Part shown: positions 9,891 through 21,484 of the stretch, piece after piece
Layout of the letters: the number at the start of each line of letters is the position of its first letter
How positions within the stretch are numbered: the stretch's first letter is position 1
Assembly: GCA_014843695.1 (NCBI GenBank)
Contig: CM026401.1
Coordinates: 49,333,430-49,397,429 of the forward strand
Length of the DNA: 64,000 nt
DNA from: Archivesica marissinica
Lineage: Eukaryota > Mollusca > Bivalvia > Venerida > Vesicomyidae
Reading direction: 5' to 3'
Notes under the pieces: generated by a model
Seen by the model: only the letters and a program-made list of their open reading frames with translations
Databases searched by the model: none
Told to the model about the DNA's origin: nothing
Position numbers and translations under genes: made by a program

Positions 9891-11083
9891 TTAAAGCGAC
9901 ACTACATCAGTGAAAACACATATTTCTACAGAAGTATTTTTCTATTAAATGGTATATTTTTTCCCCCAAATATTTGCCTCAAATATGTATTTTAACTAAT
10001 AAACAAACGTCGTATACGTGGTCTGTTGACATAACAACATAATGTAAACAAACATGCATGCGTAATACTAGTGTATCCTGAATAACACGATTTATGATAC
10101 AGATTTACCGTTATATCCGATTAAGATAAAAATGGAGAACTATTTTCGCTATGATTTGGAGAAAATAGCAATTACGAACAGATATAAATGCGTATGTTTT
10201 CTATATGTTTGTGCTAGCTTACATACTATTTATGTTATATTATGTGTGTTCTCATGTGATTGGAAAGTTGAATGGAATTTAATTAATGAATCTATGTATA
10301 TGTCATGTAATATTAATCTACATGCCGCTCTGAATTAAATAAATGGATGCGTTCTGATTTACAAATAAGACCACATGTTAAATTTATAATATTTAACATT
10401 TAGCAATGAATATGGTTACGAAGGGTTTACTACTCGGCCATGTTATACAACTTTGCAACAACTTCAATTTTGTATGTTTGGTTTTGTGTTTTGTTGTGTC
10501 TTTTGACCTTCTCCGTGTTAGAAATAAAGAACTATTTTGCTTTAATTATAAGACACATATCAGATAAATATTACATGTATTTACACATAGATATAAATAT
10601 AAATGGCTGTGGGAGCTCATTTGTATATAATGTATGCTTTATGTTTGCACTGTTCGCTAACTGTATATAATATGTATATATGTCCTCATGGGCTTGAAAG
10701 CCTACTGGAATTTAATAAACTATGTATATAATGTATGCTTTATGTTTGCACTGTTCGCTAACTGTATATAATATGTATGTATGTCCTCATGGGCTTGAAA
10801 GCCTATTAGAATTTAATAAAATAAACTAAACTAAAACTATCTCACATTGTTGCCTATTTATTTGTAAACGACATTATCTCGCGTTTAGTATTGACTCCGA
10901 TAGCAATACAAACGTCAAGTCAGGAGCGTGGATAACCGTTATATGAAATCATACGTTCAATCTACAAAAACACTGTTTATTGATTCAATGTTAGTGTTTG
11001 AATGTATTCGGAAGAATTTGTAGTAGCAATGCATCTATGCGTGAAAAATGCATTTTATTTTATTTTTGCGATGTATTGTCGCG
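9891..11083. mobile_element. TTAA-flanked MITE (family M), split by a LINE tail
   Basis: It begins TTAA AGCGACACTACATC and continues like the 509 bp copy at 21485-21993 (AACTAATAAACAAACGTCG, GTTGACATAACA and so on). A LINE 3' piece (10118-10837) splits it, after which the match resumes (CGTTTAGTATTGACT, TTCGGAAGAATTTGTAGTA). The right terminus is decayed near 11083. Confidence 0.75.
10118..10837 (+). mobile_element. 5'-truncated LINE 3' end with duplicated tail
   Basis: It interrupts the MITE, with TATC at both junctions (10114-10117 and 10838-10841). The 3' end TCCTCATGGGCTTGAAAGCC plus GAATTTAATAAA occurs twice (near 10683 and 10787), so the tail was duplicated in tandem. A reverse-complement relative is at 55495-55560. 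The short plus-strand frames show no recognised domain. Confidence 0.6.
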
Positions 11084-11196
11084 ATGTATTATAAACATGA
11101 CACATTGCAAAACAATTAATACGACATTTTGACGTAATTGAATGAATGTTAACCATCACAGTTAACTTTAAATACGGGCAGTTGTACTACTCGTGG

Positions 11197-11702
11197 GTCT
11201 ACATCCGTTATTTCAAATTCGGTTATGTCGAATTATCCGGTTATCTCAAAGTCGATCAAAGTCCCGTTTCAGACACTATCATTTTACATATAACTGGTTC
11301 CGTTTATATAGAATTTCGTTAAAGCGACAATACATCGTAAAAATCCAAAAACATGCATTGTTCACGTATAAATGCATTGTTACTACAAATTCTTCCGAAT
11401 ACATTCGAGCACAAATATTGAATCAATAAATATTGTGTATGTGGTCTACAAACTTTCAAAAGTGAAAGTAGGATTTCATATACCAGTCATACACGCTCCT
11501 GAATGTGTCATTGTAGTCAATACTAAACGCTTGATACAGAGATCTTAGAGTGGCTTAGAGATAATAAATTATACCATATAATAGTTAATTACATTCTGTA
11601 TAAGTTTGCGTTTTCACTGATGTAGTGTCGCTTTAAGTCAAACTTCGGTTATGTCGAAGTGTTTTGTTCGGTCCGATGGCATTCGACATAACGGATGTAG
11701 AC
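11197..11702. mobile_element. pogo-like TIR element carrying a nested MITE
   Basis: The ends GTCTACATCCGTTAT and ATAACGGATGTAGAC are exact inverted repeats, with TTCGGTTATGTCGAA-type motifs just inside both. There is no ORF. A family M MITE (11319-11636) lies in the middle, so this element is older. Assignment to pogo is by style only. Confidence 0.7.
11319..11636. mobile_element. TTAA-flanked MITE (family M), 318 bp deletion derivative
   Basis: TTAA plus AGCGACAATACATCG at the left, GATGTAGTGTCGCT plus TTAA at the right. The interior matches longer copies but lacks about 190 bp. It is nested in the pogo-like element. Confidence 0.85.
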
Positions 11703-12036
11703 TGTAATCTTGTTTTTAAAAAGGAAATTGCATTGCAAGTGAGTGTCACGATTTATTATGCCTGGAATATCAATAAAGCATCAGAAAAGTTATGTAAGCG
11801 CAGTAAATCCATTGTTATTGTGGTTTTGTTGCGGAGAATTCGAGCTACGAAGAGCGTGTACTGAAAAATAGACTAACCTATTCAAAATAAGGTTATATAT
11901 TTTTGAACACTGTTCAAGTGGTTATTAGTTTAATCATATTGTATTGCATTCTTTATATTCAATGTACAATACAATTCAGTCCGCCTCCGTGGTCGAGTGG
12001 TTAAGGTCGCTGACTTGTATACCACTGTAACCTATC

Positions 12037-12875
12037 TTCAGGGCTCGACAAATCCACTCGTCCGCTCGTATTTACGAGTGACTTTTCGATCTGGACGAGT
12101 AGAAATTCCAAGTCGCTTGCCCAGTTTACTTTCTTCGGAATGATTACCAGGCGTGATAATGGGAAATCACCGAGGATATTTTAATGTGTGTATGCTGCCA
12201 CATAATTGCATTTATTAATAAATTAAAGTGCAATTCTGACGATTTTTAATTTTCCTAAAATACATGGGACGAGTGATAGTCCAATCTGGACGAGTGGAAC
12301 AGTGGCATCACTCGCCCAGTAGGACGAGTAAGAAATTAAAAATTTGTCGAGGCCTGATCTTTCACATTACATTTTTCATTGCCCCAGGTTTAATACACAC
12401 AGACAACAACATCTGTCAAATCTACCATGTGCTCCAACTATCAATAATTTACTATATGGGGATGGACACCTATCACTAGAACAAAATACATGTATGTGTG
12501 TGTCCATAGCTACATATCATCCACAAAGCGTTTCGAGGCACCGTAAGGCCTCCAGGGAGGCGCTGGCTGACCTGTTGATCGGTGTGTGGTTCCATTGTTT
12601 GAATGATTATTAAGTATTTTCATGTCCAACTGTCCCTTCTTAGAACAGTACTTCTTGCATAAATGTATATTGAATATCCGCCTCAAGTTACACTCGATTT
12701 TAGTATTATTCGTTATACCTACCGAAAACGTTGCAAATATTTATTATTATTGGAGAGGAATTAATATAAGTTTTCTGAACACTTGTTTTCCAATCCAAAC
12801 CATTCACAATTTATGTAATTTGTAACATTTTTGTGTTATACATGTAAATTTATTGGAATAAATACTGTTTAAACC
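12037..12875 (+). pseudogene. 5'-truncated LINE: ORF2 C-terminus plus 3' UTR
   Basis: After the internal MITE, the frame from about 12357 encodes an H-Y-I-F-H-C-P-R-F-N motif, typical of the zinc-binding C-terminus of LINE reverse transcriptases. It is followed by a degenerate tail to a stop near 12613 and an AT-rich 3' UTR ending AATAAATACTG. AACCTATC is duplicated at both ends (12029-12036 and 12876-12883). The catalytic domains are missing; the copy is inactive. Confidence 0.75.
12039..12356. mobile_element. hAT-like MITE, 318 bp
   Basis: The ends CAGGGCTCGACAAAT and ATTTGTCGAGGCCTG are near-perfect inverted repeats. Internal GGACGAGT motifs recur in both halves. ATCTT flanks both sides (12034-12038 and 12357-12361), shorter than the 8 bp usual for hAT elements, so the class is a guess from the CAGGG terminus. 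Confidence 0.7.
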
Positions 12876-13240
12876 AACCTATCATCACTGATGGTCACGG
12901 GTTCGAGCCCCGCTTAGACCGTGTTCATTTATATGAAAAAGTTGGCAGTTTCTTACGGAGGTTGGTGCACCCAAGTACTGGTTAACCGCTGGAGCCTGCC
13001 CAGGAAAGGTGTTGTTAAGTAAACTGCCCGCCGGCGATATAGCCCAACAATGGTGCTGATGCAGGCGTAAAACCCGAAATATAACATATAATAACATATA
13101 ACAATACAATTCAATGTACACACATGTTACAGATGAATTAAATAAGATATATGGTACAAACATTATCAGTATGTATATATATGGAGAAGCAAAGGTTGGG
13201 TCACAAGTTTTAACAACATTAGTTTCGGCCCGCCCCAACA

Positions 13241-13544
13241 TACTAGATTGTAATTAACAAAGAGACTGCAATTAAGATATTAATTTTTGATTACAATTAA
13301 TGGGGATAATAATGGATATGAAGATACAACGAAATGAAAAGCATTAGGAAATGCAATTCGCAACTACTACATCTTCTCAATGCCACCTCGTGCAATGTCC
13401 TCAGCCAGCCAAACCCGCAATGTTCAAGTACATTTATGGGATCCCAAATATGCTAAAATGCAAACGTTTGTGTAATATTGATTTTGATTTTATAATGAAA
13501 ACAATTGTATGATAGAAACTTTATTTAGACATTGCGACAATATG
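13241..13544. other. AT-rich DNA, nothing recognised
   Basis: No ORF, repeat end or RNA signature is visible. Confidence 0.4.
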
Positions 13545-13775
13545 TTTAGTTTATACAAATTAATTTGAGCTCGATTGCGAAACAAGTTCTTATAACTTAT
13601 ACTAATCACTCTCGAGACCTCATTCCTGATGGAATCCATCGCCACGAGGGAGAGAGAAGAGGCATGTGGGATTTAAATGCCTTGCATAAGGGCACAATCG
13701 TAACGGCTCCAGCGGGGCTCGTACTCCGGGCATTTCGCATTTGAAGCGAACGCGCTACCACTGCGCTATCACGGC
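13545..13775 (-). mobile_element. SINE family A, near full length
   Basis: On the minus strand the tRNA-like head (GCTATCACGG complement) lies at the right, and the tail GATTGCGAAACAAG complement and TTTATACAAATTAATT lie at the left. It carries the GGAATCCATCGCCACGAGG block of full-length copies. Confidence 0.85.
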
Positions 13776-14151
13776 AGGAATATATCTTTAAATGCTAATG
13801 CATATATCAGATTCCCGATTTCGTGACAACGACGACGAACTAACTAATTCATACACAAATGGTTATACGTTATATATGTAATTAGTCGGAATGTAGTTCT
13901 TTTTTTCTTTTTTGTAATAAAATGCATTTTCATGACAGGCAGGGTATAGTTTTTTTTTTTTTTTGGAGAAATTATGTGACTTCATACTTCAGACTAGTTG
14001 ATGTGTAGAAGAGGTGTGATATAAGAAGTGAGGCAATTGTAAACTGAAGGTGGGATATACTGTAATATTGGGCGGAAGAATACAGTGTGTAAACACAGTG
14101 ACGTAATTCACAGGTAAATGCTGCCAATGGTCGTCAGTAAATTTGTAATAG

Positions 14152-14350
14152 TTTTGTGTGTTTTACGTTTATTTATCGTCGCTACCGGTTGCCCATATGA
14201 GCTACGCCTTCTGAAGAGATTAATCATTTTAGATTTTGGAGGATAGACAGAGACCCATTCCAGAGTATCCTGGTTCTTTTACGTGCACGGTGTAAAGCAT
14301 CGACAGGAGACCTCGGTCTAACGTCCCATCTGAAAGACGGGGGATCGAAC
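14152..14350 (-). mobile_element. SINE family C, head-truncated
   Basis: The minus-strand body and tail are present (TTTACGTTTATTTATCGTCG at the left). The sequence stops in box B after GGGGGATCGAACCT, so the 5' half of the tRNA-like head is lost. Confidence 0.8.
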
Positions 14351-14417
14351 CTCAGTTTCATTTGAATAGTGAAAGACTGGACAAATAAATGAAAAGACTG
14401 TACTTTTAACTATGTAT

Positions 14418-14925
14418 TTAAAGCGACAGCAAATAAAATGCATTTTTTTTCTCGTATGAATGCATAGCTACTACACATTCTTCCTAATACACTCGAACAC
14501 TAACATTGAATCAATAAACAGTGTTTTTGTGGTATGCAAACTTTCAAAAGTGAAAGTAGGATTTCACATAACGTTCATCCGCGCTCCTGAATTGACGTTT
14601 ATTTGTCATTGGAGTCATTACTATACACGCGATACTTTCGATTAGAGATAATTTAACTAAGATTAGGCTACACATAAATATGCATAGGCACACATGTGAG
14701 ATATCACGGTAAATATGTACCATACCTTGTGTTATTCAGGATGAACACGTTGTATTACGCATGAATGTCGACCCTATTTACATTATTATGTTATGTCAAC
14801 AAACCGTTGTTTATTTGTTGAAATACTCAGTTTTTAAGGCAAATATTTGGATAAAAATTATACCGTATAATAGCAAATTACATTCTGTGGACATTTGCGT
14901 TTTCACCGATGTAGTGTCGCTTTAA
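14418..14925. mobile_element. TTAA-flanked MITE (family M), 508 bp, with empty site elsewhere
   Basis: TTAA at both ends (14418-14421 and 14922-14925), with inverted termini AGCGACA and GATGTAGTGTCGCT. The host sequence CTATGTAT-TTAA-TAGGCAATTT exists unfilled at 57500-57520 with one TTAA, which shows that the tetranucleotide was duplicated on insertion, as piggyBac-type transposases do. Confidence 0.9.
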
Positions 14926-15040
14926 TAGGCAATTTATTTGTTACAGCCAAATCAGTTGAAGTTCTATGCATACACTGAACTACTTTAAAAACGCACCATC
15001 TATTTAGGACGGGAGGGGATTCCATATTTGTAATTTGCGG

Positions 15041-15211
15041 CAGCCGTTACGATTGTGCCCTTAGGCAAGGCATTTAAATTCCACGTTGCCTCTTCTCTCT
15101 CCCTCGTGGCGATGGATTCCATCAGGAATGAGGTCTCGAGAGTGATTTATATAAGTTGAAATAACTTGTTTCGCAATCGAGCTCAAATAAATTTGTATAA
15201 ACTAACTAAAC
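15041..15211 (+). mobile_element. SINE family A, 5'-truncated, with target duplication
   Basis: It starts at GCCGTTACGATTGTGCCC, after the tRNA-like head, and runs to the normal tail. TAATTTGCGG is duplicated at 15031-15040 and 15212-15221, so the copy inserted already headless, as incomplete target-primed reverse transcription would give. Confidence 0.85.
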
Positions 15212-15221
15212 TAATTTGCGG

Positions 15222-15965
15222 AGCATCATAACATTTTGCATATACAAATACTAACTACTGGTCATGACGTATCTATACAATTTATTTCCATACACTTGAA
15301 GGTAGAAATGCTATTTTTGAAAGCGGGTCATTCGCCAAAAATATACCACCGATATAATGAAATTCGTTCACAGTACTAGTACTTGGATACCAGTATACCA
15401 GTGCGTGTTCAACTAACCATTTATTTTTGCCCAAACAATATCGATCTTGTTTCAATTCAACACACATTCTATGCAGGAATATTTCAGTTATATCTAAAAG
15501 TAACAATATACTGTCTGGTTATTATTAAAACAGACAAAGAAAATATGGTCCTATTAATATAAAAATTATTTAATTTTAGTTTAGAGGTATAATTATGTAC
15601 TGACCTTTCAGCTCTCTAGCAGTCAACATTTTATGCAACAAAGGGATATTCTTTGCATTTTATTAAAAAACAAATGTTTTGCTTTGGAAATTTTAACCGA
15701 GGCAACTGCGGTGTGCCTCAGTGTGGCTACGGACCTGCCATTAATAACAATGTAATGCTAGTCACTCGTTAGGTTATGTTTTTGTCTTCGTTAATCTGTA
15801 GGATTTACTCATAGGATTACTGACACATTGTCATGACATTTTGTGGAAGGGTCAACGACGAACGTATTTGATTATGGAGTTGATTCTGGTCAATGCGCGA
15901 CAGGCCAAGAACGGACATTTAGCATCGCGGCAGAGAATTTCTATCACGGATTATTCTTTTGTTTT
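15222..15965. other. Intergenic DNA, no gene recognised
   Basis: A 74-codon minus-strand frame (15282-15506) has no domain, signal peptide or repeat match that I can name. I see nothing else. Confidence 0.4.
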
Positions 15966-16095
15966 TGTTTTTAAATCACATTTCATTGCAAATCAATAGT
16001 ACATATGTCATACACATAAAGATACAATACATAGCATGAACATACAAATGGTTTGGGTCACAAGTTTTAACGATATTAGACAACGGGCAGCACCA
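15966..16095 (-). mobile_element. LINE-tail repeat fragment
   Basis: AATGGTTTGGGTCACAAGTT and the preceding AT-rich tail resemble the family at 39054-39343. It is diverged. Confidence 0.5.
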
Positions 16096-17149
16096 GATAC
16101 GTATATATATTTTTTAGTTTAAATTTTAAACATTTATTTTTTTACATGTAAACGATTATCTACAATTGCAGTAGGGAATTGGACAGAAAGCTATACAGCC
16201 TACGGTTGTCCTCATTCCAAAATAATGCACACGGACTATTCTTAATCTGAATATTTTATTATAACATAAACTTATGTATTGTTTGGCAACATTAAATTGA
16301 TACTAATTAAGCTCCACCAAAGCCTTCCTAAGTATGCGTAAACTACGCCCAGGACATACATTAGGTTTCTACCATTAATATTTCATTTGAATCAAGTAAG
16401 TGTACCATTATGTAAAGCTGATATTTTACTTCGGAAATCGATTATTAACGAAGTATGTTCGCGGAATCCTCACGGAATATGCAACCGTCTCAATTTAATG
16501 TAGCCAAACAATAAGAAACATTATTATTTAAAAATGAATACAGTGCATATATTTTTTTTTGAAAAAGTTGTCCAAAATAAAAATAATTCGATCGGAATTT
16601 CTGAGAATTTCTGAGATTACGTCCCAGTATGACAAAGGCAATGCTTATGTTCCAGACAGCATCGTCTGTCTACCGTGTATGTAAGGAAAGCTCGATGTTA
16701 TACGACTTCCAAGTAGCCGCTGTCGATCTCAGGAGAATAGTCATTATAGTTAGAGTATGCATGAATTGTTTCTGTGAACAGACTTGTGCAATTTTAAATC
16801 TTCCAGAATAAACTCGCAGGAGATTAAAGACACCGAAAAGCTACTTTTCCTGGAAGTTGTTTTCTTTGTCAACTGTTAGTGCTTCTATACAGTTCTAGCA
16901 AATTCTGCTTACTGTATACGTTTTGATTTCGCGACAGTTTTATGTCGTGGCTTTATAAAATATTGCCTTCACGTGGTGTCTCAATGCAATTTCCCGGAAT
17001 TGTCACTTTCGAAAACATCATATCATCAAATATTTAAAACATCTGGTCCTTCGTTGCACGATGCTTTAAATTGTTGGATAGCTCTTATAGTGCAAACATT
17101 ACAATATATTCTGTATTTATATAATAGTCGAATTTAATTTAATAATATA
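16096..17149. other. Intergenic DNA, no gene recognised
   Basis: AT-rich with homopolymer T and A runs. The 60-codon frame at 16629-16811 has no recognisable feature. Confidence 0.4.
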
Positions 17150-17312
17150 TTATTGCAACTTTTTTTTCACAATGTGGATAACACAATCTACAATTACATA
17201 GCACAATATAATTACTGTCAAATATCTAACATACATATATCCTGACAATCTACATTTACAAATACATGACATGTTCAAAGTACAAAAGGATTGGGCTACA
17301 AGTTTTCCAGTA
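17150..17312 (-). mobile_element. LINE-tail repeat fragment
   Basis: It ends with AAAGGATTGGGCTACAAGTT, the same phrase as the other LINE tails. It directly abuts a truncated family C SINE. Confidence 0.5.
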
Positions 17313-17324
17313 ATTTACTGTTTT

Positions 17325-17572
17325 TACTGGTAATCCAGGGATCGCAGGTTAGATCCCCCGTCTGACCCTAATAAAATTAACAGTCTTTCAGATGGGACGT
17401 TAAACCGAGGTCTCGTGTCGGTACTTTACATCGTGCACGTAAAAGAACCAGAGGAGATTCTGGAATTGGTCTCTGTCTGTATCATGCACTATCCTCCAAA
17501 TTCTAAAATAACTTATCTCTTCAGGAGGCGTCGCTCATATGGGCAACCGGTAGTGACGATAAATAAATGTAA
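17325..17572 (+). mobile_element. SINE family C, head partly lost
   Basis: It begins in the anticodon stem (CTGGTAATCCAGGGATCGC) and continues to the tail GACGATAAATAAATGTAAAA. Confidence 0.85.
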
Positions 17573-17683
17573 AACACCTAACCCTTTTGACAACATCAGA
17601 ATCAGTCCTTTCTAAAAGGTCAATCTTGCTATTAATGTGTTCCTATGTATTTAGTACTGATATATGTACTAATATATGTAGTC

Positions 17684-17902
17684 GTGGAAGTCGTGATAGT
17701 GCAGTGGATGCGCGTTCGCTTCAGATGCGAAAGGTCCGGAGTTAGAGCCCACTGGAGCGGTTACGATTGTGTCTTTGAAATTCCACGCTGCCCATTCTCT
17801 CTCCCTCGTGGCGATGGATTCCATCAGGAATGAGGCATCGAGAGTGATTAATATAAGGTGTAATAACTTGTTTCGCAATCGAGCTAAAATAAATGTGTAT
17901 TA
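17684..17902 (+). mobile_element. SINE family A, near full length
   Basis: GTGGAAGTCGTGATAGTGCA head, box B region GGAGTTAGAGCC (one mismatch), body, and tail CGCAATCGAGCTAAAATAAA. It is followed without a gap by a MITE. Confidence 0.85.
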
Positions 17903-18102
17903 ATACAGTCAAACCTGTCTTAAGCAGCCAGCCTAGGGAGTCAGAGAAAGTGGCTGCTTAGCACAGGTGGCTGCTTAGCACAGGTGGCTGCTTAATATAG
18001 GTCAAATATATAATAAAACAACCGATTGGGAATCTGGAAACTGGCTGCTTAATACAGGTTGGCTGCTTAATGGAGGTGACCACTAAAACAGGTTTGACTG
18101 TA
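17903..18102. mobile_element. MITE with ACAGTCAAACCTGT ends
   Basis: The inverted termini TACAGTCAAACCTGT and ACAGGTTTGACTGTA are exact. GGCTGCTTA recurs internally at least five times. The terminal TA fits a Tc1/mariner/pogo-type TA target. A partial relative is at 28840-28968. Confidence 0.8.
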
Positions 18103-18109
18103 TATGTAT

Positions 18110-18580
18110 AAGTAAGTTTTCCGACATCATTATTGTTTCGATTTAATAAGAAAATGACGGGACACGCTAATTAGAATACTAAAAAATGAACAAGAAGAAT
18201 TGAAAAAAACGTTTTAATAGCTAATATGCTGCTTGACTGCCTTTCCCCGAAACCTCAGAACAATACCGAGCAGGTTATAAGTCTAACCACTTTCCGATTA
18301 TAAGAACTGGCATATCCAATAAGAACAAATCGAATTACAAATAAGAAAGAAACGTCGTTCAAATTGGCAACAAGTAGCGACGTTAAATAAACTTAAATAA
18401 AAAAAATAGGAATGAAACAGAATAAAAGTATAGGGTCACTAAGTCTATGTTAACACGAACTCTGTGCACACTAAATGCAGAAAGAAACGCAAGCTGTATT
18501 GTTACCTTTTTTTCTGCATGCAATAAAGGTACACGTATCGTCTTATTTGATCTAGAAGCAGTTTACCTACCCACATAGTC
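18110..18580. other. AT-rich DNA with a family C tail scrap
   Basis: CAAGTAGCGACGTTAAATAAA near 18369 looks like the last bases of a family C SINE. Otherwise nothing is recognised. Confidence 0.35.
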
Positions 18581-18706
18581 GTTACGATCGTACCCTTAGG
18601 CAAGGCACTTATATTCCACATTGCGATGGATTCCATTAGGAATGAGATCTCGAGAGTGATTTAACTAATATTGTAAGAACTTGTTTCGCAATATCGAACT
18701 AAATTC
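18581..18706 (+). mobile_element. SINE family A, 5'-truncated and diverged
   Basis: CGTTACGATCGTACCCTTAG through AGAACTTGTTTCGCAAT. The head is absent and there are several substitutions against other copies. Confidence 0.75.
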
Positions 18707-18978
18707 CTTATCTGATCGTATGTGGTTATGTTTTATTAAACATAATTTGAAATTGCATGATAGTTCACTTGTCAGAATCGTAAATATGTGTTTAGTGTCA
18801 TTATTAGAGAGGTTTGCATTGGTTTTTGCATGTAAGATATGTTTCGTGCATTGCAAAATGCCGTGCCTCTTATATATCACGTGCACTGTGTATGCTTATA
18901 TGAATTGTACTGTACATATATGTAACAGAAATAAAGATATTATCTTTCATACACTAATAAGGAATTAAATTGACGTTA

Positions 18979-20485
18979 GGTATATGTATGGCTACATGTG
19001 TACATACATTTATTAACGTATACACATAGGTATATGTATGGCTACACGTGTACATACATTTATTAACGTATACACATAGGTATATGGTTATACATGTACA
19101 TACATTTATTAACGTATACACATAGGTATATGTATGGCTACACGTGTACATACATTTATTAACGTGTACACATAGGTATATGGTTATACATGTACATACA
19201 TTTATTAACGTATACACATAGGTATATATATGGCTACACGTGTACATACATTTATTAACGTGTACACATAGGTATATGGTTATACATGTACATACATTTA
19301 TTAACGTATACACATAGGTATATGTATGGCTACACGTGTACATACATTTATTAACGTATACACATAGGTATATGTATGGCTACACGTGTACATACATTTA
19401 TTAACGTATACACATAGGTATATGTATGGCTACACGTGTACATACATTTATTAACGTGTACACATAGGTATATATATGGCTACACGTGTACATACATTTA
19501 TTAACGTATACACATAGGTATATATATGGCTACACGTGTACATACATTTATTAACGTATACACATAGGTATATATATGGCTACACGTGTACATACATTTA
19601 TTAACGTATACACATAGGTATATATATGGCTACACGTGTACATACATTTATTAACGTATACACATAGGTATATGTATGGCTACACGTGTACATACATTTA
19701 TTAACGTATACACATAGGTATATATATGGCTACACGTGTACATACATTTATTAACGTATACACATAGGTATATGTATGGCTACACGTGTACATACATTTA
19801 TTAACGTGTACACATAGGTATATGGTTATACATGTACATACATTTATTAACGTATACACATAGGTATATATATGGCTACACGTGTACATACATTTATTAC
19901 GTATACACATAGGTATATATATGGCTACACGTGTACATACATTTATTAACGTATACACATAGGTATATGTATGGTTACACGTGTACATACATTTATTAAC
20001 GTATACACATAGGTATATATATGGCTACACGTGTACATACATTTATTAACGTATACACATAGGTATATATATGGCTACACGTGTACATACATTTATTAAC
20101 GTATACACATAGGTATATGTATGGCTACACGTGTACATACATTTATTAACGTGTACACATAGGTATATGGTTATACATGTACATACATTTATTAACGTAT
20201 ACACATAGGTATATATATGGCTACACGTGTACATACATTTATTAACGTATACACATAGGTATATATATGGCTACACGTGTACATACATTTATTAACGTAT
20301 ACACATAGGTATATGTATGGCTACACGTGTACATACATTTATTAACGTATACACATAGGTATATATATGGCTACACGTGTACATACATTTATTAACGTAT
20401 ACACATAGGTATATATATGGCTACACGTGTACATACATTTATTAACGTATACACATAGGTATATGTATGGTTACACGTGTACATC
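18979..20485. repeat. Minisatellite, 50 bp unit, about 30 copies
   Basis: Unit TACACATAGGTATATGTATG plus GCTACACGTGTACATACATT plus TATTAACGTA. A 46 bp variant (GGTATATGGTTATACATG) appears about five times and is mostly preceded by AACGTGTACAC instead of AACGTATACAC. A GGTTACACG variant occurs twice about 500 bp apart, hinting at segmental amplification. Confidence 0.97.
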
Positions 20486-20769
20486 TACAAAGTATGCACC
20501 TTTTAAAATGTTATTAAATATTAAAATACATATCACGTGACTATTATTATATTATATTTACCGTGCATGTACTTGCATGTTGCAAACATACCCATTCATA
20601 GATGGAGAATGGACCGTATCCATGTTGATGTCACATATAATTCAAATTCAAGTGTCATATAATAATTTTAAGTTATCCAACTAGCATCCTGTTCCTTATT
20701 TTTAGAGCAAATCCAATATATTTACTGCGGGATTAAAACACCTATCTAATTATCACTACTATTGAGCAT

Positions 20770-21340
20770 TTCAACCAATTTGAACATACTCGAACTAACT
20801 CGATACTAACGTTTAATATATGTTTCCCTTAAATCAACATTGCATTTGAAAATAAAATGAAATTCATCATCTATATCTTCAGATGCGCAAAGTGAACATT
20901 TTCTATTCTGTCTATAAATTCTATCTCTGCCGTACCTTCCAGTTTCTACCGGTTTCTACCAATCGATTGTCTAAATTGTTTTGACACAATATTTATCAGA
21001 TAATCTTCAATACCTAAATTTGTCTTTGAATGTTTATATAAAATATTAGGTACTTTATTATTTCCAATGTCTGCGCACAATCTTTGGAGATAACAATCAA
21101 TCATTTGTTGCTTTAAAATTGCGCAAAACTGTTTACTATGAATACAATGAATATATGAATATTATCTCTATTACGAATACATCGATGTCTGCTCAGCATT
21201 CCTCACTAAAAATATTCCTAAAAATAAACTCCACGCGCAAAACTGAAATTGAATATACAGCCCTGAGCCATTAATTAAGAAATGTTTTAAATTAACATAA
21301 GCATCTCTAGTAAGAATAGATAGGAACAGATTAACAACCA
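20770..21340 (-). pseudogene. LINE reverse transcriptase C-terminal remnant
   Basis: The minus-strand frame around 20945-20810 reads G-R-Y-G-R-D-R, then C-S-L-C, then D-D-E-F-H-F and K-C-N, a zinc-binding C-terminal signature of LINE polyproteins. Upstream codons (to about 21330) continue the domain with frameshifts and stops. It is the same family as 55740-56905. Confidence 0.7.
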
Positions 21341-21484
21341 CCTGAGACATACAATACTTTAATAGAGATATGTAACGATATTAAATTAATGCATACATTA
21401 TTTACAAAGAAAACAGTTCCTTGTCACTAAAATATTATAACAGGTTTTGGCTAACGTTGGCACTCTGTCGTGCAATATTAATAT

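Larger units (their letters stand above)
11979..13100 (+). mobile_element. SINE family B (tRNA-Ser-like head), split by a LINE fragment
   Basis: The head CTCCGTGGTCGAGTGGTTAA stops at 12036. The copy resumes at 12876 with AACCTATCATCACTG, box B GGGTTCGAGCCCC and the body to 13100. Exact 13 bp flanking duplications mark the outer ends, and the 8 bp AACCTATC marks the inner insertion. The uninterrupted relative is at 30901-31171. Confidence 0.85.
11925..13240 (-). mobile_element. LINE-tail repeat (CAAATGGGTTGGGCCACAAG family), split by a SINE
   Basis: The left part has GTTTAATCATATTGTATTGC and the right part (13101-13240) has GGTTGGGTCACAAGTTTTA and AACATTAG. Both match copies at 39054, 44852 and 46426. 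The SINE insertion duplicated ACAATACAATTCA (11966-11978 and 13101-13113). Confidence 0.7.
13862..14945. mobile_element. GTTGTA-type element, copy filled by a SINE and a MITE
   Basis: It matches 57066-57542 over TTTTCATGACAGGCAG, GAGAAATTATGTGACTT, CAGACTAGTTGATG and TAGGCAATTTATT. It holds a family C SINE fragment (14152-14350) and a complete family M MITE (14418-14925) that are absent from the other copy. The left boundary is approximate. Confidence 0.7.

Noticed and set aside
15282..15506. 74-codon minus-strand frame as a gene
   Set aside because: No domain, no splice signals and nothing to separate it from chance.
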